A stretch of 64,000 bases of DNA from Phylloscopus collybita (GCA_027886175.1 JAJNNQ010000023.1:6496501-6560500); one strand, 5' to 3'; positions 1 through 11,005 are shown, counted from the first letter of the stretch. Made by a program: numbers and translations. Notes: a model not told the origin generated them from the sequence alone.

Positions 1-1514
1 TGGGTGTCCTTTGGAGCCTTCCTGAGGCTCCTGGGTCTCACTGCTGACCCTGCCAGTGCAGTTCAGAGCCACCTCTGCTGCTGCTCCCCTGTGGGGCTGC
101 CCACACCTCTGGCACTGCTCCCCTCTGGGGTGTTGTGCTTTGCTGCAGGAAACTTTGGGGGGAAATCTGCATTTCCAGCAGGCTCTTCCTTCTGGCTTTG
201 TCCCCCTGGTTACTGTCCCTGCTGTTGGCTCTCTGTGCTGAGCAGGGTTTCAGGGCAGGAGGAGGGTGAGGAGGGGACAGACCCCCTGGGGTTACTGGGC
301 AGAGCAGTCTCCCTTCTGCTGTGCCACTTGGGTTTGGGTTAGTTTGTTTTTGTTGGTTTGTTTTTTTTTTTGGCAAAAGGAAAAGCTGACAAGACTGCAG
401 GTCTAATCCTTCTGCTACAGGCAGGAACACAACCCAAAAATAATGTTACTGCAGGCAATAGAATTACACCAGCATAAACCAGTGTGAGAGGCAGCGGAGC
501 CAGGTCCCACTCCTGCTCACATCTGCATGGTATTGACAGAGCTGAGCGTGTCACTGAACCAATTTCCCTCACAATCTTTTGTCATCCCTAGCACATTATG
601 CGGAGATGAGACCAAGGTGACAAATGCAATAAAATAAACACTCGGATACTATGGTGATGGAGACCAGGAAATGCCTGGATGGGAAAAAAAAACAACAAAG
701 CTGCGCTGCAAGAGATAAGCAAAATAACCCCCGTGGCTCCTAATGCACAGAAAGGACCGGAAAACATGATCAGGATTTCAGCTTTCCCAGAATCACTGAA
801 TCATGCAGTAGGATCTGTTACTGCTTCTCTAGATTTAGGAGCTGTGTGGCTGTAACAGAGTCATGGAACCCCTGCTTTTAACTCTTCTCTTGCCTCTTCC
901 CAAGCACTGATAGCAGCTGATTTAGGGCTCTGTAGCTGAGAAGAGCTGAGCACAACTCTCAAGGCCCCTCGCAGAGGATTTAGCTCTGAACAGGGGCCAG
1001 CAGGCACATTTGTGTTGGTGATAGATGGGGGTGGTTCTGGACAGCCCAGGGTGCTCTGGCACTGCCTGTGCAGAGGTGAGGGGTGTCAGCCTCCCTGTGC
1101 TCCACACTAACCCCTGTGTGCCAGCAGCAGAATCACCAGTGCACAGAGGACAGCTTTTTAAAGTGGACAAATCTCTCTAATCCCAGGAGCTGGAGCCCCA
1201 GGGAGCAGGCAGTGGAAGCTTTCTCTCCTGCTTGTGCAGCCTGCTGTACATAAAGCATCTCCTGTGGGGCGATGCTGATTCCGCATTTGAGCCTCCTCTG
1301 CAGAGTGGGAATGATCCATTATGGGCTGAAGGCAGCTGGAAATGGCAAACAGCAGTGGCTACACTTCCAGGAGCTGAGCTGCATTTGTCTGTGCACAGAG
1401 CTGCTGGTGGTGCCCCTGTTGTCACTGAGCTGCCAGAGGGCTTGTCCCCTCCAGCCACACACCCCATCCCCAGCAGGCCCAAAGCAGGACAGGGCAGAGA
1501 CTGCCAGGTGGTTG
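1..1514. other. Upstream intergenic DNA, no gene seen
   Basis: No conserved protein or RNA gene is recognisable, and the open frames here are short and unremarkable. The part from about 560 to 860 is less GC-rich than its surroundings, with short AT-rich, homeobox-like words. It could be a conserved non-coding element, but I cannot test that. Confidence 0.5.
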
Positions 1515-1606
1515 TCTTTTTCTTTTTCTTTTTCTTTTTCTTTTTCTTTTTCTTTTTCTTTTTCTTTTTCTTTTTCTTTTTCTTTTTCTTTTTCTTTTTC
1601 TTTTTC
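1515..1606. repeat. (TTTTTC)n hexanucleotide array
   Basis: About fifteen almost perfect copies of the 6-mer TTTTTC form an uninterrupted homopyrimidine run of about 92 nt. Such mirror-symmetric polypyrimidine tracts can adopt triplex (H-DNA) structures. The long Lys-only or Phe-rich frames across it are artefacts of the repeat. Confidence 0.95.
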
Positions 1607-1967
1607 ATAATGTAAGTACTTGTTCTTAGGGAAACTGCAGCAAGGACAGGGTGTCTGAGTGCAGCACCACTGGCTGGGCAGAGCCCAGATGTGGGGGGGA
1701 CAAGAGCATCTCCACAGCCTTTTCCTTCTGGACCAGGCACAGGGAGGCAGCCCCCAGCTGCTCCGTGGTTCTGTTGAGAATGCTGTAGATGCAGAATGGA
1801 TTCGTTTTGGTGCCTTCTAAAGGTACAGCTGTCACTAGAGCAGCTCAGCACAGGGTGCAGCCAGTGCACACACCGTGTGTGAGATGGAGTGTTCCCTTCT
1901 GTGGCAGACACACTCTGGACAGGAGTTGGGAATTCTGCTGCATTTTGCTGCAGTCTTTCTTTGCAGA

Positions 1968-2045
1968 TCTCTCCCTCTCTGTTTCTCTCCCTCTCCCTCT
2001 CTCTCTCCCTCTCTCTCTCCCTCTCTCACACATTCACTCTCTTCC
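1968..2045. repeat. CT-rich pyrimidine tract
   Basis: An imperfect (CTCTCCCTCT)n tract of about 75 nt, nearly all pyrimidine on the + strand. It lies 360 bp after the hexamer array. Confidence 0.85.
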
Positions 2046-2619
2046 CTTTTTCCCTTCCCTTGCTTTCATTGTTCCCATCTCACCAGCTTGGTTTCCTCCT
2101 AAATTGCCTGACATTTACACTCAGTGAGACTGGGGAGTGTGCTCTCTGTACCAGTAGGTCTCTGTGATGCTGTAGGGACACAGATCCTTTCATTACAAAT
2201 AATTAATTTAGCTCTATATTGCATAACATCCTAAAAAGCTTTCTAGGGCAGTCTCATGCTAGCTGGATGCACAGTTCCTATCAATATTACATTACATTTG
2301 GGTACAACAGTTATGAAGTTTCATTAAAAATTTAATTTGTGGTTTAAAACTGCAGCATCCCCTTGAAAAGTGTAGCAGAGAAACCATTCTGGCTGCTGGA
2401 GGACTGAGCTGGCATTTGCCAGAATTGCAGGGAGAGCTGCAGAGGGGGCCTGGGGTGGCTGTGATATTCCCTGCACAGGAGCCCGGGCTGCCCTGGAGCA
2501 GGAGGGAGCTGGGCTTGGCATCGCGCTGGGTTCCTGCCCTCTCAGGTGCCTTTTTGAGCTGGGAGTGAAGCTTTAACCCGTGCCTGTGCCTGCACAGCCA
2601 GGCCTGAGCCCACCCCGTG
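2046..2619. other. Intergenic spacer, no gene seen
   Basis: An AT-rich piece (about 2185-2345) passes into ordinary GC-balanced sequence. No splice-bounded coding segment or RNA gene was recognised. Confidence 0.5.
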
Positions 2620-3010
2620 CCCATCCGGGGGTGGCTTTTGGGCGAGGAAGGCGATGCCGGGGGAGCAGGGAACCAGCGCGATGCGCGCCCGGGGCCGCGC
2701 CGGGCGAGCCGGGAGCCCCGGGGAGGCGGCCCAAGGCTGCCCCGGTCCGTGGCAGGCTTCCCTCTCATCCTCTCCGCTGAGAATGAAGCTTCTCCTTCCC
2801 GGCAGCGGCGCTGGGAGGCGGCGGGAGCGGGGCGGGTGTCGTGTCTGGTTAATGAGGGTTTGCTGTGACGCCTCGGCAGCCGAGCTGAATGGAGGCAGCT
2901 TCCCGCATCCCACATCCGCCTCGCCGGCTCGGAATTGATTTGTGCAGGAATTCCCCCCCTGTCTGCACACACGCGCGTCAGAAGAGCCGCCAGGTTTCCT
3001 CCCAGACCAT
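2620..3010. promoter_or_regulatory. CpG-rich block, possible orphan CpG island
   Basis: GC-rich sequence with many retained CpGs, about 8 kb upstream of the RPTOR promoter. Nothing coding is recognisable beside it. It could be the promoter of a non-coding transcript, a distal regulatory element, or simply GC-rich avian DNA. Confidence 0.4.
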
Positions 3011-3070
3011 CCCTCAAGTCGTTTTTCAGCGCTGCCTGGATTTTCCCGCAGTAAGAGAGAGGGAGGTGCC

Positions 3071-3378
3071 CTCTGTGGGATGGATCCCCCTGCGGGATGG
3101 ATCCTGCTGTGGGATGGATCCCCCTGTGTGATGGATCCCAGTGTGGGATGGATCCTGCTGTGGGATGGATCCCCCTGTGTGATGGATCCCAGTGTGGGAT
3201 GGATCCCAGTTCTGGATGGATCCCAGTGTGGGATGGATCCCAGTTCTGGATGGATCCCAGTGTGGGATGGATCCCAGTGTGAGATGGATCCCAATATGGG
3301 ATGGATCCCTCTGTGGGATGGATCCCAATATGGGATGGATCCCTCTGTGGGATGGATCCCACGGTGGGATGGATCCAG
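3071..3378. repeat. 17-bp minisatellite (GGATGGATCC core)
   Basis: About eighteen copies of a 17-bp unit built on GGATGGATCC with a variable 7-bp spacer (such as CCCTGTG, TGCTGTG, CAGTGTG). Nearly every unit carries a BamHI site. Because 17 is not a multiple of three and the units lack stops, long frames open in several phases on both strands; these are not genes. Confidence 0.95.
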
Positions 3379-5957
3379 CCCAGTCCTCCCAATCCTGCCC
3401 AGGTGCTGGCACTGGCCCTGCTGCTCAGGGATACTCTGGCAGCCTTGCCCTGGGGTCTCACAGAGCTTGGCCTCTGCAGCCCCCACAAGTGACAAAGGGT
3501 GACAAACCCCACACTTGTCATTTTCCCCCCTGTGCAGCAAATGAGAGGGGATTTGCAGCTGGGGTGGGGGCTCTCAGAAGCCAGCAGGGTTCTGGTCTTT
3601 GCTGTAGGGCTGCAGAGATCACTTCCCCTCCCCCAGTGAGGATAATAATGGGGAGTGGGTTCCTAAATCCCTTAAGCTTCTTTGATAGCTTCAATATTTA
3701 TCTGTAATCCTTCTGGTGCTTCTGAACAGACACAGCTCTGTGTCCCTGTTGCTCTGGAGCTTCTTCCCACCTTGCAGTGTTCCCTTTTCGTGGGAGAAGA
3801 GGCAGGGCAGGATGAGAAGGAAACATCAAAAGCCAGTGACACTGCTGTGCCCTAGTTTTTCCCATGATTATTTATTATTTTGCAGTCTCTTGCTCCTTTT
3901 CTCCCGTGCCCTCTGTTGTGTTCTGTTAATGTGCTGTGCTGGGGTGACCCAGGCTGCACACCGGCTGTCCTCAGCTGAGGGGGAGAGAAAATAGAGCAAA
4001 AGGCTCGTGGGGCAAGGTGAGGGCAGGAGAAATCCCTCAGCCATCGCCAGCATGGGCAAGGAGGCTGGACTTGGGGAAATTAGTTTGTTACCAATCAAAT
4101 CACAGCAGGATTATGAGAAATAAAACCTAAACACTAAACCAGCTTCCCCTCACCCCTCCCTGCTCCCCAGGATCGTCTTCACTCCTGAATCCTCTCCCTC
4201 CTCCCCTGCAGTGACACAGAGGGGTGAGGAGCAGGGGCTGTGGTCAGTTCATGCCTCAATGTCTCTGCTGCTCCTTCCTCCTTGTGATTTGCCCCTGCTG
4301 CAGCCTGGGCTCCCCATGGGTCACAACAGATCCATCCTGTGTCCCCCTCCTACATTCACCCTGTCACACAGCCCCCAAGCACATCTCAGGAGAGTGGAAA
4401 CACTTCCATGCCCAGCTTTGGGATGGAAGAGATGGATGTGTGGAAGGACAAGCCCAGAAGGGGCTCCTGGTGCACCTGGGGCACAGGGATCCCAGCCTGG
4501 CTGGGACAGATGGGTGTGCAGGGACAGGGACAGTGACAGGGACAGGGAGCAGGGAGCAGGGAGAAGAGCTGGGCTCTGCTCCCAAACAGGGAGAAGCTGG
4601 AGCAGGGACAGTGAGGTTTGGAGGGGCAGAGCTGCCCAGAGCTCGGGTCCTGGGTGCTGGGAGGGGGATCTGCTGTGCCAGAGTCGATTCGTGTTTGAGG
4701 GTTTGGGGTTAAAACACTAAAGGTTTTAAAGCCAGGATGGAGAAAACCACTCCAAGGCAGCAGGGATTCCCTGTGTGTGCTGCTGTGAGGGCTGGCCCCG
4801 AGCTCGAGTGCAGCTTTTAGTGGGGAAAGGGCTCTCAGGATGCTGAGATTCTCTGCAGAGAGGCTGCATTAGGGCTGGGGGGCATCGATTCCTGAGCAAG
4901 GTCGAGGCTCCAGAAGCTGCAGAGAGACTGAGGGTAACTGGAAAGGCCCAGGAGCTGCTTCCAGGCACTGAGTGAAGCTGGAGACGCTTTGGCTGCTGCT
5001 GCAGCTGGCACTCCCTGAGCTGGAGATGCAGGGGATGGCAGGGGCCCAGCCAGCTCTGGCCCCCCGGGATGGCTCCTCTTGGGGTAGGACGTGGCCTGGC
5101 AGGACTCTGGGCTCCTGCACACCTGGCAGGAGCACATCTGGGATTTTCACACTGGGATTGCTCCTCCATCCCCGCTGCTGAAGGCTGGCACTGCCCAGCT
5201 GTGCAGTGGTGACGCTCTCAGGGGTGCTCTGGGGGGGAATTGCCCCATGCTGCGCCTTCTTAGGGCTCTGCTGCTCGGGAAATGCCAAGTCAATGGTTGC
5301 TGAATGCAGAAGCTGCCGGCTCTGCTGCAGTGTTTCCAGGGACCGGAGCTCTTGGCTGGGGAAATGGAGTACCCCTGTTGTCCGTGCCACAGCCTCACTG
5401 TTCCATCAGCAGGGGGATGGGAAGTCCTCAGGCTGCTGGAAATCCACATTTTCGGTTCATACATCACGTACTTGGCCGTGTAAAACCTTTGCTTCCCTGC
5501 TGGGCGGATCCTCCCCGGTGTAAGTGACAACAGTTTGTGTGGATGTTCACCCCACTGCCCCTCACTGCGCCCAGGCCGCTCACACCGTGCCCCACAAACC
5601 CCCTGGATTGCAGCAGCAAACACAGGAGCCATGACACCCCCAGGAGTCAGGAAATAGCTGTTGATCAGGGTGTCACTGCATGGGGAATCAGGGTTTGAAA
5701 CAGCCCAGGCATGAGGAAAAGCTTTCCACTGGTGTATTTCATGGGAATGGTCTGCTCATGCTGATCCCACAGCTAATTTTTGTGTTTCCCAAATGTAGGA
5801 ACAGATTTTTGGGTTCCTCTCTCAAAACCAACGTTACTGGTTAACACTCCATAGCGAGCCAGGCTGGATTTCTCCATTCTGGGGTTCTTTTGGTGGGATC
5901 CCAACCTCTTGGTGGCTGCCTCTCTTATCACAGATCATGAAACCAAACTGGTTCTTG
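3379..5957. other. Intergenic DNA, no gene seen
   Basis: A gene-free stretch of 2.6 kb. There is a short GGGACA/GGGAGCA simple repeat around 4520-4565. The open frames have no recognisable protein content. No tRNA-like fold or promoter was identified. Confidence 0.5.
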
Positions 5958-5961
5958 TCGC

Positions 5962-6287
5962 TGTTGGACACGAAAGAAAGACACGGACTCGTGGTTCAGA
6001 AGGCTGATGCTCCAAAAAGGGGCTGGTTTATTCTCAGAACCTATTTTTATACCTTTTTACAATGTGCCCACCTAAGAGGTGGGATCCTTTGAACCATTGG
6101 TCATACCAAGGGTCAACAAGCAAAGTCCCTCCTTAGGAGAGAAATGTGAAAAACAAGAGAGTTTAAAAAGTGTGACCTTGCTTACCAGTTTAGGTCCCTG
6201 GGAAAGAACTTCAGAAAACCCAAACATGACAGGCAGTGACTACCCGGTTCTGATTCAGTTCCAATCCCAAAGCAATTGGGATCTGCA
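5962..6287 (-). mobile_element. Solo LTR of an endogenous retrovirus-like element
   Basis: Read on the - strand, this segment begins TG, ends CA, and is flanked by a 4-bp direct repeat TCGC (5958-5961 and 6288-6291). It carries a TATA-like box (complement of 6044-6053) followed about 15 bp later by an AATAAA signal (complement of 6026-6033), the usual LTR order. No gag, pol or env sequence lies beside it, so it is a solo LTR. The family is not identified. The short target repeat makes the exact edges uncertain. Confidence 0.55.
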
Positions 6288-6291
6288 TCGC

Positions 6292-7526
6292 TGGGCTGCC
6301 GTTTCCAAAGGCAGCTTCCAGATTCCCAAGCCCCCAGAGAAGACAGTATGAGAAATCCCTGTAAGAGGCTGAATTCTTCCTTATCAGCCAAAAGGAGATG
6401 TCAGGTCCTGCCTGTCCCGTGGGAACGTGGGCTGGGCGCGGGGCTGCAGAAAGGAGCCAGAATTTTTGGGCTGACTGCTTCTGCCAGCCCTGGAGGAGCA
6501 GCAGAGTCCCTCGGCTCCTGCTCCCGGAGCATTGGGGTGGTTTTGTCACCGAGTGGGACCTAATAGAGATCTACAGCAGCGACACGGTGTTCAAGGAAAC
6601 ATTTCTGCGCTTAATAATGAGGAAACCAGAGAATCTCTGCCGAGGTGACATCGATCACGTGCTGTTAAACACACGGAGCCCGATCACCTCGCAAATTGCC
6701 CGGCCTGCGAGGAGACAAAGGCAGATAATGGTAACAGATGAGCTGCGGGGCTGCGCTTTGGAGATGGATGGCCGGGCGCTGGAGAACTCTATTAGCAGCT
6801 CCTCCAAACTCTCCAATCTATCGCATCCCAGAGTATTGAGCGCAGCCCGGCTCAGGCTTTGTGAGAAAAACAGCTCCATTAAGCAGCCAATTTTAGTCGG
6901 TGTGCGGAGGGGTCATTTGAGTCTCCCCTGTGCCGCCGGGAGCTCAGAAATCTTTACATTTGTGGTGAACTGAAGTCGCCTTTGGGGTCAAACGCGGCGG
7001 CTGCTTCACGGTCTAAATGACTTCTAACTTGTGTACTACCTGGAATCCGAGGATGTCAAATACACTCATTAACTAAACTCTGCAGGTTCTGATTCATCCG
7101 GAAACTCGCCCTTTTATAGTTCAGTGGTTATCAGATAAAACTCCCAAATCCTCTGCTTCCAAACGCTGCATCACCTTTCCTTTCTCCCTCTCTTTTCTTC
7201 CTTGGTGAAAAATTTCCCCTGATGCCAAAGTGTTTCTTCCTCTAAAAGAGCAAGGAGAGATTTTTGACCTAGTATTTATTCTGGCCTTTTCAACACGAGG
7301 AGAGAACATGAATCCCTGTCACATTCCCGATGGGTGCTGCTGACTGAGATGCCACTTTACACCCTTTTTCTGTCTCCCGTGTTTTTAAGGCAGTTTGACT
7401 GTGCTCAGAAGAGCGCATCCCATCGCATCAGGGGGCACTGAGCAAAAACTGGAGTGGGAGGAAGAGGCTCAGGGGGCACCTCCTCACTCCCTAAAACTCC
7501 CTGAGAGGAGGGGGCACCCGGGGGGT
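6292..7526. other. Intergenic DNA with candidate conserved non-coding element
   Basis: About 6540-7130 stands out. CpGs are retained in a non-repetitive, moderately GC sequence without a convincing frame. An ATCGATCACGTG word (E-box) lies near 6650, and several TTAAT/ATTA words follow. This texture suggests an enhancer rather than a gene. In other vertebrates the neighbour upstream of RPTOR is NPTX1, whose regulatory DNA might extend here; that is inference. Confidence 0.35.
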
Positions 7527-7790
7527 CGGGCTCTGCTCCCAGGGAACGACAGGAGGAGAGGGAATGGCCTCCAGCTGTGCCGGGTTCAGGTTGGACACTG
7601 GGAAACTTTTCTTACACCCAAAGGATTGTCCAGCCCTGGCACAGTCCCAGGGCAGGGCTGCAGTGCCCATTCCTGGGGGGATTTAAAGGCCTTGTGGATG
7701 TGGCACCTAGGGACACGGGGCACTGCTGGGGAGTGGTTGGGCTTGGTGGTCTCTGAGGGCTTTTGCAGCACAGGAGGTTCTGTGGTTCTC
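7527..7790 (+). mobile_element. CR1 retroposon fragment (+)
   Basis: The order of motifs follows the CR1 3' region: a frame around 'ggaatggcc', a degenerate 'tggatgtggcac', then 'ttgggcttggtggtctctgag', ending in a 'ttctgtggttct' tail. It is 5'-truncated, as most avian CR1 copies are. No coding capacity remains. Confidence 0.75.
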
Positions 7791-9212
7791 AAGCTGGTTC
7801 TTGCCTGGGCAGGGGAAGCCTCGGTTTTCTGTTCCTGCCCCGGTCCCCGCGCTTGGAAAGGCGGAGTTGCGGCAGGAGCTGCCCTGCTCCAGGGGCACCT
7901 GTGGCAGGTGGGGAGGCAGGAGCAGCACCTGCCAGGTCCGGGGCTCGGGGGCCGGTGTGAGGACACGATCCCTCCCTCCCCTGCAGCCAGCAGGCAGCGC
8001 CGGGAGGGCCGGGAACAGCCGCGTCTGCTGCGTCTGGCAGAGGAGGTCACCGGGAGGCTTCACCACACCGGGACTCAGCCTCGTGAATCGTGTTTTGCTG
8101 CGTGTGGGGTTTGGCACAGAGCAGCACCCGCCCCCTTCTCACCTGCCTCCCCATCCCTCCTCCCCGGGCTCCCCCTCCCAGCCCCAATCCCCGGCTGGCA
8201 TTTGCTGGGAAGCAAGGAAGGAAGGAAGTAAGTCTGGTGCTGCACATGCATAAATAATACAACTGAAATCAGACTCGGTTAAAAATAGATATTCTTGCTG
8301 ATAAATATTTTACCTACTGTCTTTAGGCTGGAAAGCTCCCCCGACTGAAGTGTTAAAACAAACCTTGTTGTTGGCCCCTAAACGCCTGAAAGAGCCCCGG
8401 CCGTGGCTGTGCGGGCGGTGCTGGGCTGAGGGGCTGCCCCGGGGGAGGAAGGTGGCCACCTGCACACAAACACCTGCCCTCGGAGCCTCGGGAAAGGCGG
8501 CCTGGTGGCCTTTTGGCTCGGAGGACAGAGCTGTGCATCCAACTGACTCATCTGGTGACCCGCGAGCTTGACTAATGAAATTGAAAGATAAGATCGCTCG
8601 TGATATTTATGAGTAACGTCCTTTTCCATATCTTTATTTCTTCCTGCCCAAAAGTGGAATTAGAATTAGATGGCTGAATAAGGCGAAACAAAGGACATTG
8701 ACAGAGCCTGAGATAGGAGGATTTTTCATTAAAAAGAGTGACAGGTGGGAGAATGTGTCCAAGTGTGTTTCTGGAAGATAATCCTGCATTTTGGGTTTAG
8801 GGCATCACTCACTGTGCCTTGCCTGACATGATGTTTCCACTCCTTGGATTCCCTGGGAAAAGGGGGGTGATTTAATCTGTTATTCTGTCCAGAAGCTGGG
8901 GCTGGAGGGTTGATTTTGCATGGAAAGTGGGCTCCTGAGGGCCTGGCACCACATCTGCCCTGGCACAGAGCTCTGGCAGCAGCAAATCCTGGCCAGCGGT
9001 GCCAGGAAAGGGGGCAATAAGCAGCAGAGGGCGAATCCCACGAGAGCTGTGGGGTGGAGAGGCCAGACTGAGATCCTGTGGTGATGCTGTCTGTGCCCAT
9101 GGGAGCAGGGCTGATGGCTCCCACCCCACAGCCAGGGCACCACTGCTGAGCTGAGCCGGGTGAGCCCACGGCACTGCTGGCTGGGCTGGAGGCACTGGGA
9201 GCACCTGGGAGA
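7791..9212. other. Intergenic DNA with candidate conserved non-coding stretches
   Basis: No gene is seen. Two AT-rich, non-repetitive stretches, about 8235-8330 and 8560-8760, differ in texture from the GC-rich surroundings. They contain homeobox- and GATA-like words, such as AGATAAGATCG near 8585. They are candidates for conserved non-coding elements only. Confidence 0.35.
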
Positions 9213-9490
9213 GGCAGGGCAGCGTCCCAGACACCCCAGAGATGGTGAGACACCTCCTGAGGGGCAGGATCAGGCAGGGCAGCGTCTCAGACACCCCAGA
9301 GATGGGGAAACACCTCCTGAGGGGCAGGACATGGTGAGGGCAGCATCTCAGAGACACCCCAGAGATGGTGAGACACCTCTGAGGAGCAGGACGTGGTGAG
9401 GGCAGCATCTCAGAGACATCCCAGAGGTGCTGAGACGCCTCCTGAGGGACAGGACCAGGCAGGGCAGTGTCTCAGAGACACCCCCAAGGG
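9213..9490. repeat. 60- to 64-bp tandem repeat
   Basis: About four and a half copies of a unit that contains GACACCCCAGAGATGGTGAG and a GAGGGGCAGGA segment. Copies alternate between CAGGCAGGGCAG and TGGTGAGGGCAG. The array lies in intergenic DNA. Confidence 0.9.
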
Positions 9491-9762
9491 ATGGGCAGGA
9501 CGTGGTGAGGGCATGGGGGAGCACAGAGCTCTGCAGGCCTGGCTGGGAAGGGGCAGGGGCTGTGCCAGCTGTGCCGTGCCCGCTGCCAGCTGTGCCCTTC
9601 ATGGGGATTTGTGGCGGCACGTTCGGGCAGGGCCGGCGCCGGGCCCGGCACACGCTGCCCAAAGCTCCAGAGCCGGGATTAGGCTCCATCTGTGCAGCCC
9701 TGGGCGCTCCAGGGACTGGGATGGTTTCAGGTGGAGAGCTGGGATTGTTCCTTCTGACCTTC

Positions 9763-9838
9763 CCCGTGGCAGGAGGTCGGAAATAAAACATCTTTGAGGT
9801 CCCTTCCAGCCCAAAGCGTTCCAGAATCCTGTAGTTCT
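9763..9838 (+). mobile_element. CR1 3'-end fragment (+)
   Basis: A short remnant with the diagnostic 'ttgaggtcccttccagccca' word and a decayed 'ttctgtagttct' tail. Its 5' limit is unclear. Confidence 0.65.
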
Positions 9839-10623
9839 CTGGTTTTGTGCGGCTGCTGTTGAGGAATTTGTTAAAGGTTGGCAGAGACACGGCCATGAGC
9901 ATTTTCTGCAGCCTGGCAGTCCATTCTGATAACAGTCGTGCAGTTCTGACCAGCCATCAGCACAAAGCACCGTGAGGCAATCAATCAGCTCCTCAGGAAA
10001 GGGAGGCAGCAAAAGCAAACATTGGCCACCCAAAAAAAAAAAAATAAATCTCTTGCCAATCTTCCAATCTATTGTAGAGAAAGGTCTTTGCATTTGAAAT
10101 ATTCCACAGGTGTAAACACTCGGGAAGTATTTATGAAAATTAAGGGTTCTGTAAATCAAATTACACGTGTATTCTTTCATTTCTACTTTGAAATAATTTT
10201 GACATGTTCAGGTATTACAAATAAGAATGTGGTGGGGCTTGATTACTGCCAGGAGCAAATACTCCTTAGCAGCAATATTTGATGTTCATTAACCTTCAGT
10301 TTAGCAGCAAGGAGGATCTGTGCCTGAAATTCTTCCCCTGCCTTTCCTCCTGCGTGGAGTGAACATGCATCAGACACATCTGCTGGAGGCTGTGCCCAGT
10401 TTCACCACTCTCCTGCTCTTTTGCCCCAGAATAAATGAGCACACAAGACGATGTGAAGCCCAAGAGCAGGCGTGGTTGGACTGGTACCTGTGCCTGGGTG
10501 TGTTTGGAACAGCAGGACACAGCAGTGAGAGGCTGTCACTGCTCCGAGCCCACAGCTTGGCCCCAGGGACTGATTTTCAGCTCTATTTAAAGTGAATATC
10601 AGCAGGTCTGGAAGTGCAGGGCC
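9839..10623. other. Intergenic DNA, no gene seen
   Basis: AT-richer sequence with a short A-run near 10031. No coding exon, RNA gene or repeat was recognised. Confidence 0.5.
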
Positions 10624-10875
10624 GCTGCTCCAGGGGACAAGGTGAGGGAAATGGCCTGGAGCTGTGCCACACAAGGACACCGGGAGGAAGGGGGTCAGGC
10701 CTTGGCAGGGCTGCCCAGGGAGGTTTGGGGTGCCCATCCCTGCAGACGCCCAAGGAAGGCCCGGATGTGGCACTCAGAGCTCCGGGCTGGGGACAAGATG
10801 GGGATGGGTCATGGCTTGGACTCGATGCTCCGGGAGGGCTTTTCCAGCCTCAGGGATTTTGGGATTCTGGGATTC
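10624..10875 (+). mobile_element. CR1 retroposon fragment (+) abutting the RPTOR promoter
   Basis: It contains 'gctgcccagggagg', 'ccggatgtggcactcagagc', 'ttggactcgatg' and ends in 'gggattctgggattc', the CR1 3' module in order. The CpG island of RPTOR begins immediately after its tail. Confidence 0.85.
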
Positions 10876-10901
10876 CCGCGCCGTCCCCATCGCAACGCGC
10901 T

Positions 10902-10915
10902 GTCACCATGGCAAC
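10902..10915 (+). promoter_or_regulatory. X-box (RFX-family binding motif)
   Basis: GTCACC-AT-GGCAAC fits the RFX X-box consensus (GTNRCC, 0-3 bp spacer, RGYAAC) in both halves. It lies about 80 bp upstream of the inferred start site. Its ATG also has a good Kozak context and opens a 92-codon frame ending at 11186, but only if transcription starts upstream of it. Confidence 0.6.
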
Positions 10916-10977
10916 GCGCGATCACCGCGGCGGAGCGCGCGGCGCGGCGTGTCCCGCGCGGCGGCCCGTACCGCGGG

Positions 10978-10987
10978 GCATTGTGGG
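10978..10987 (+). promoter_or_regulatory. ZNF143/STAF-like site
   Basis: GCATTGTGGG matches the core of the Staf binding site when read in reverse (CCCAYAATGC). Such sites are common just upstream of CpG-island start sites. This one sits 6 bp before the YY1-like element. Confidence 0.5.
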
Positions 10988-10993
10988 CCGGGC

Positions 10994-11005
10994 AAGATGG
11001 CCGCC
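10994..11005 (+). promoter_or_regulatory. YY1 / TISU-like element at the inferred start site
   Basis: AAGATGGCCGCC resembles the YY1 motif and the TISU initiator, which normally sits within about 30 nt downstream of the cap. Its ATG (10997) opens an 8-codon frame ending in TGA at 11023, so it is not the RPTOR start. It helps to place the transcription start near 10985-10995. Confidence 0.55.

Noticed and set aside
1177..1911. 244-codon - strand frame with a poly-Lys run
   Set aside because: The Lys run is the hexamer array read as AAA/AAG; nothing on either side looks like a protein.
2292..3540. 409- and 332-codon frames on the - strand and similar + frames
   Set aside because: These come from the 17-bp array (DPSHxGIHP or GWIPxWDGS repeats) joined to a GC-rich block; no homology, no splice logic.
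6398..6973. 191-codon + frame over the candidate conserved element
   Set aside because: No recognisable domain and no splice context; the open length is plausible by chance, so non-coding is preferred.
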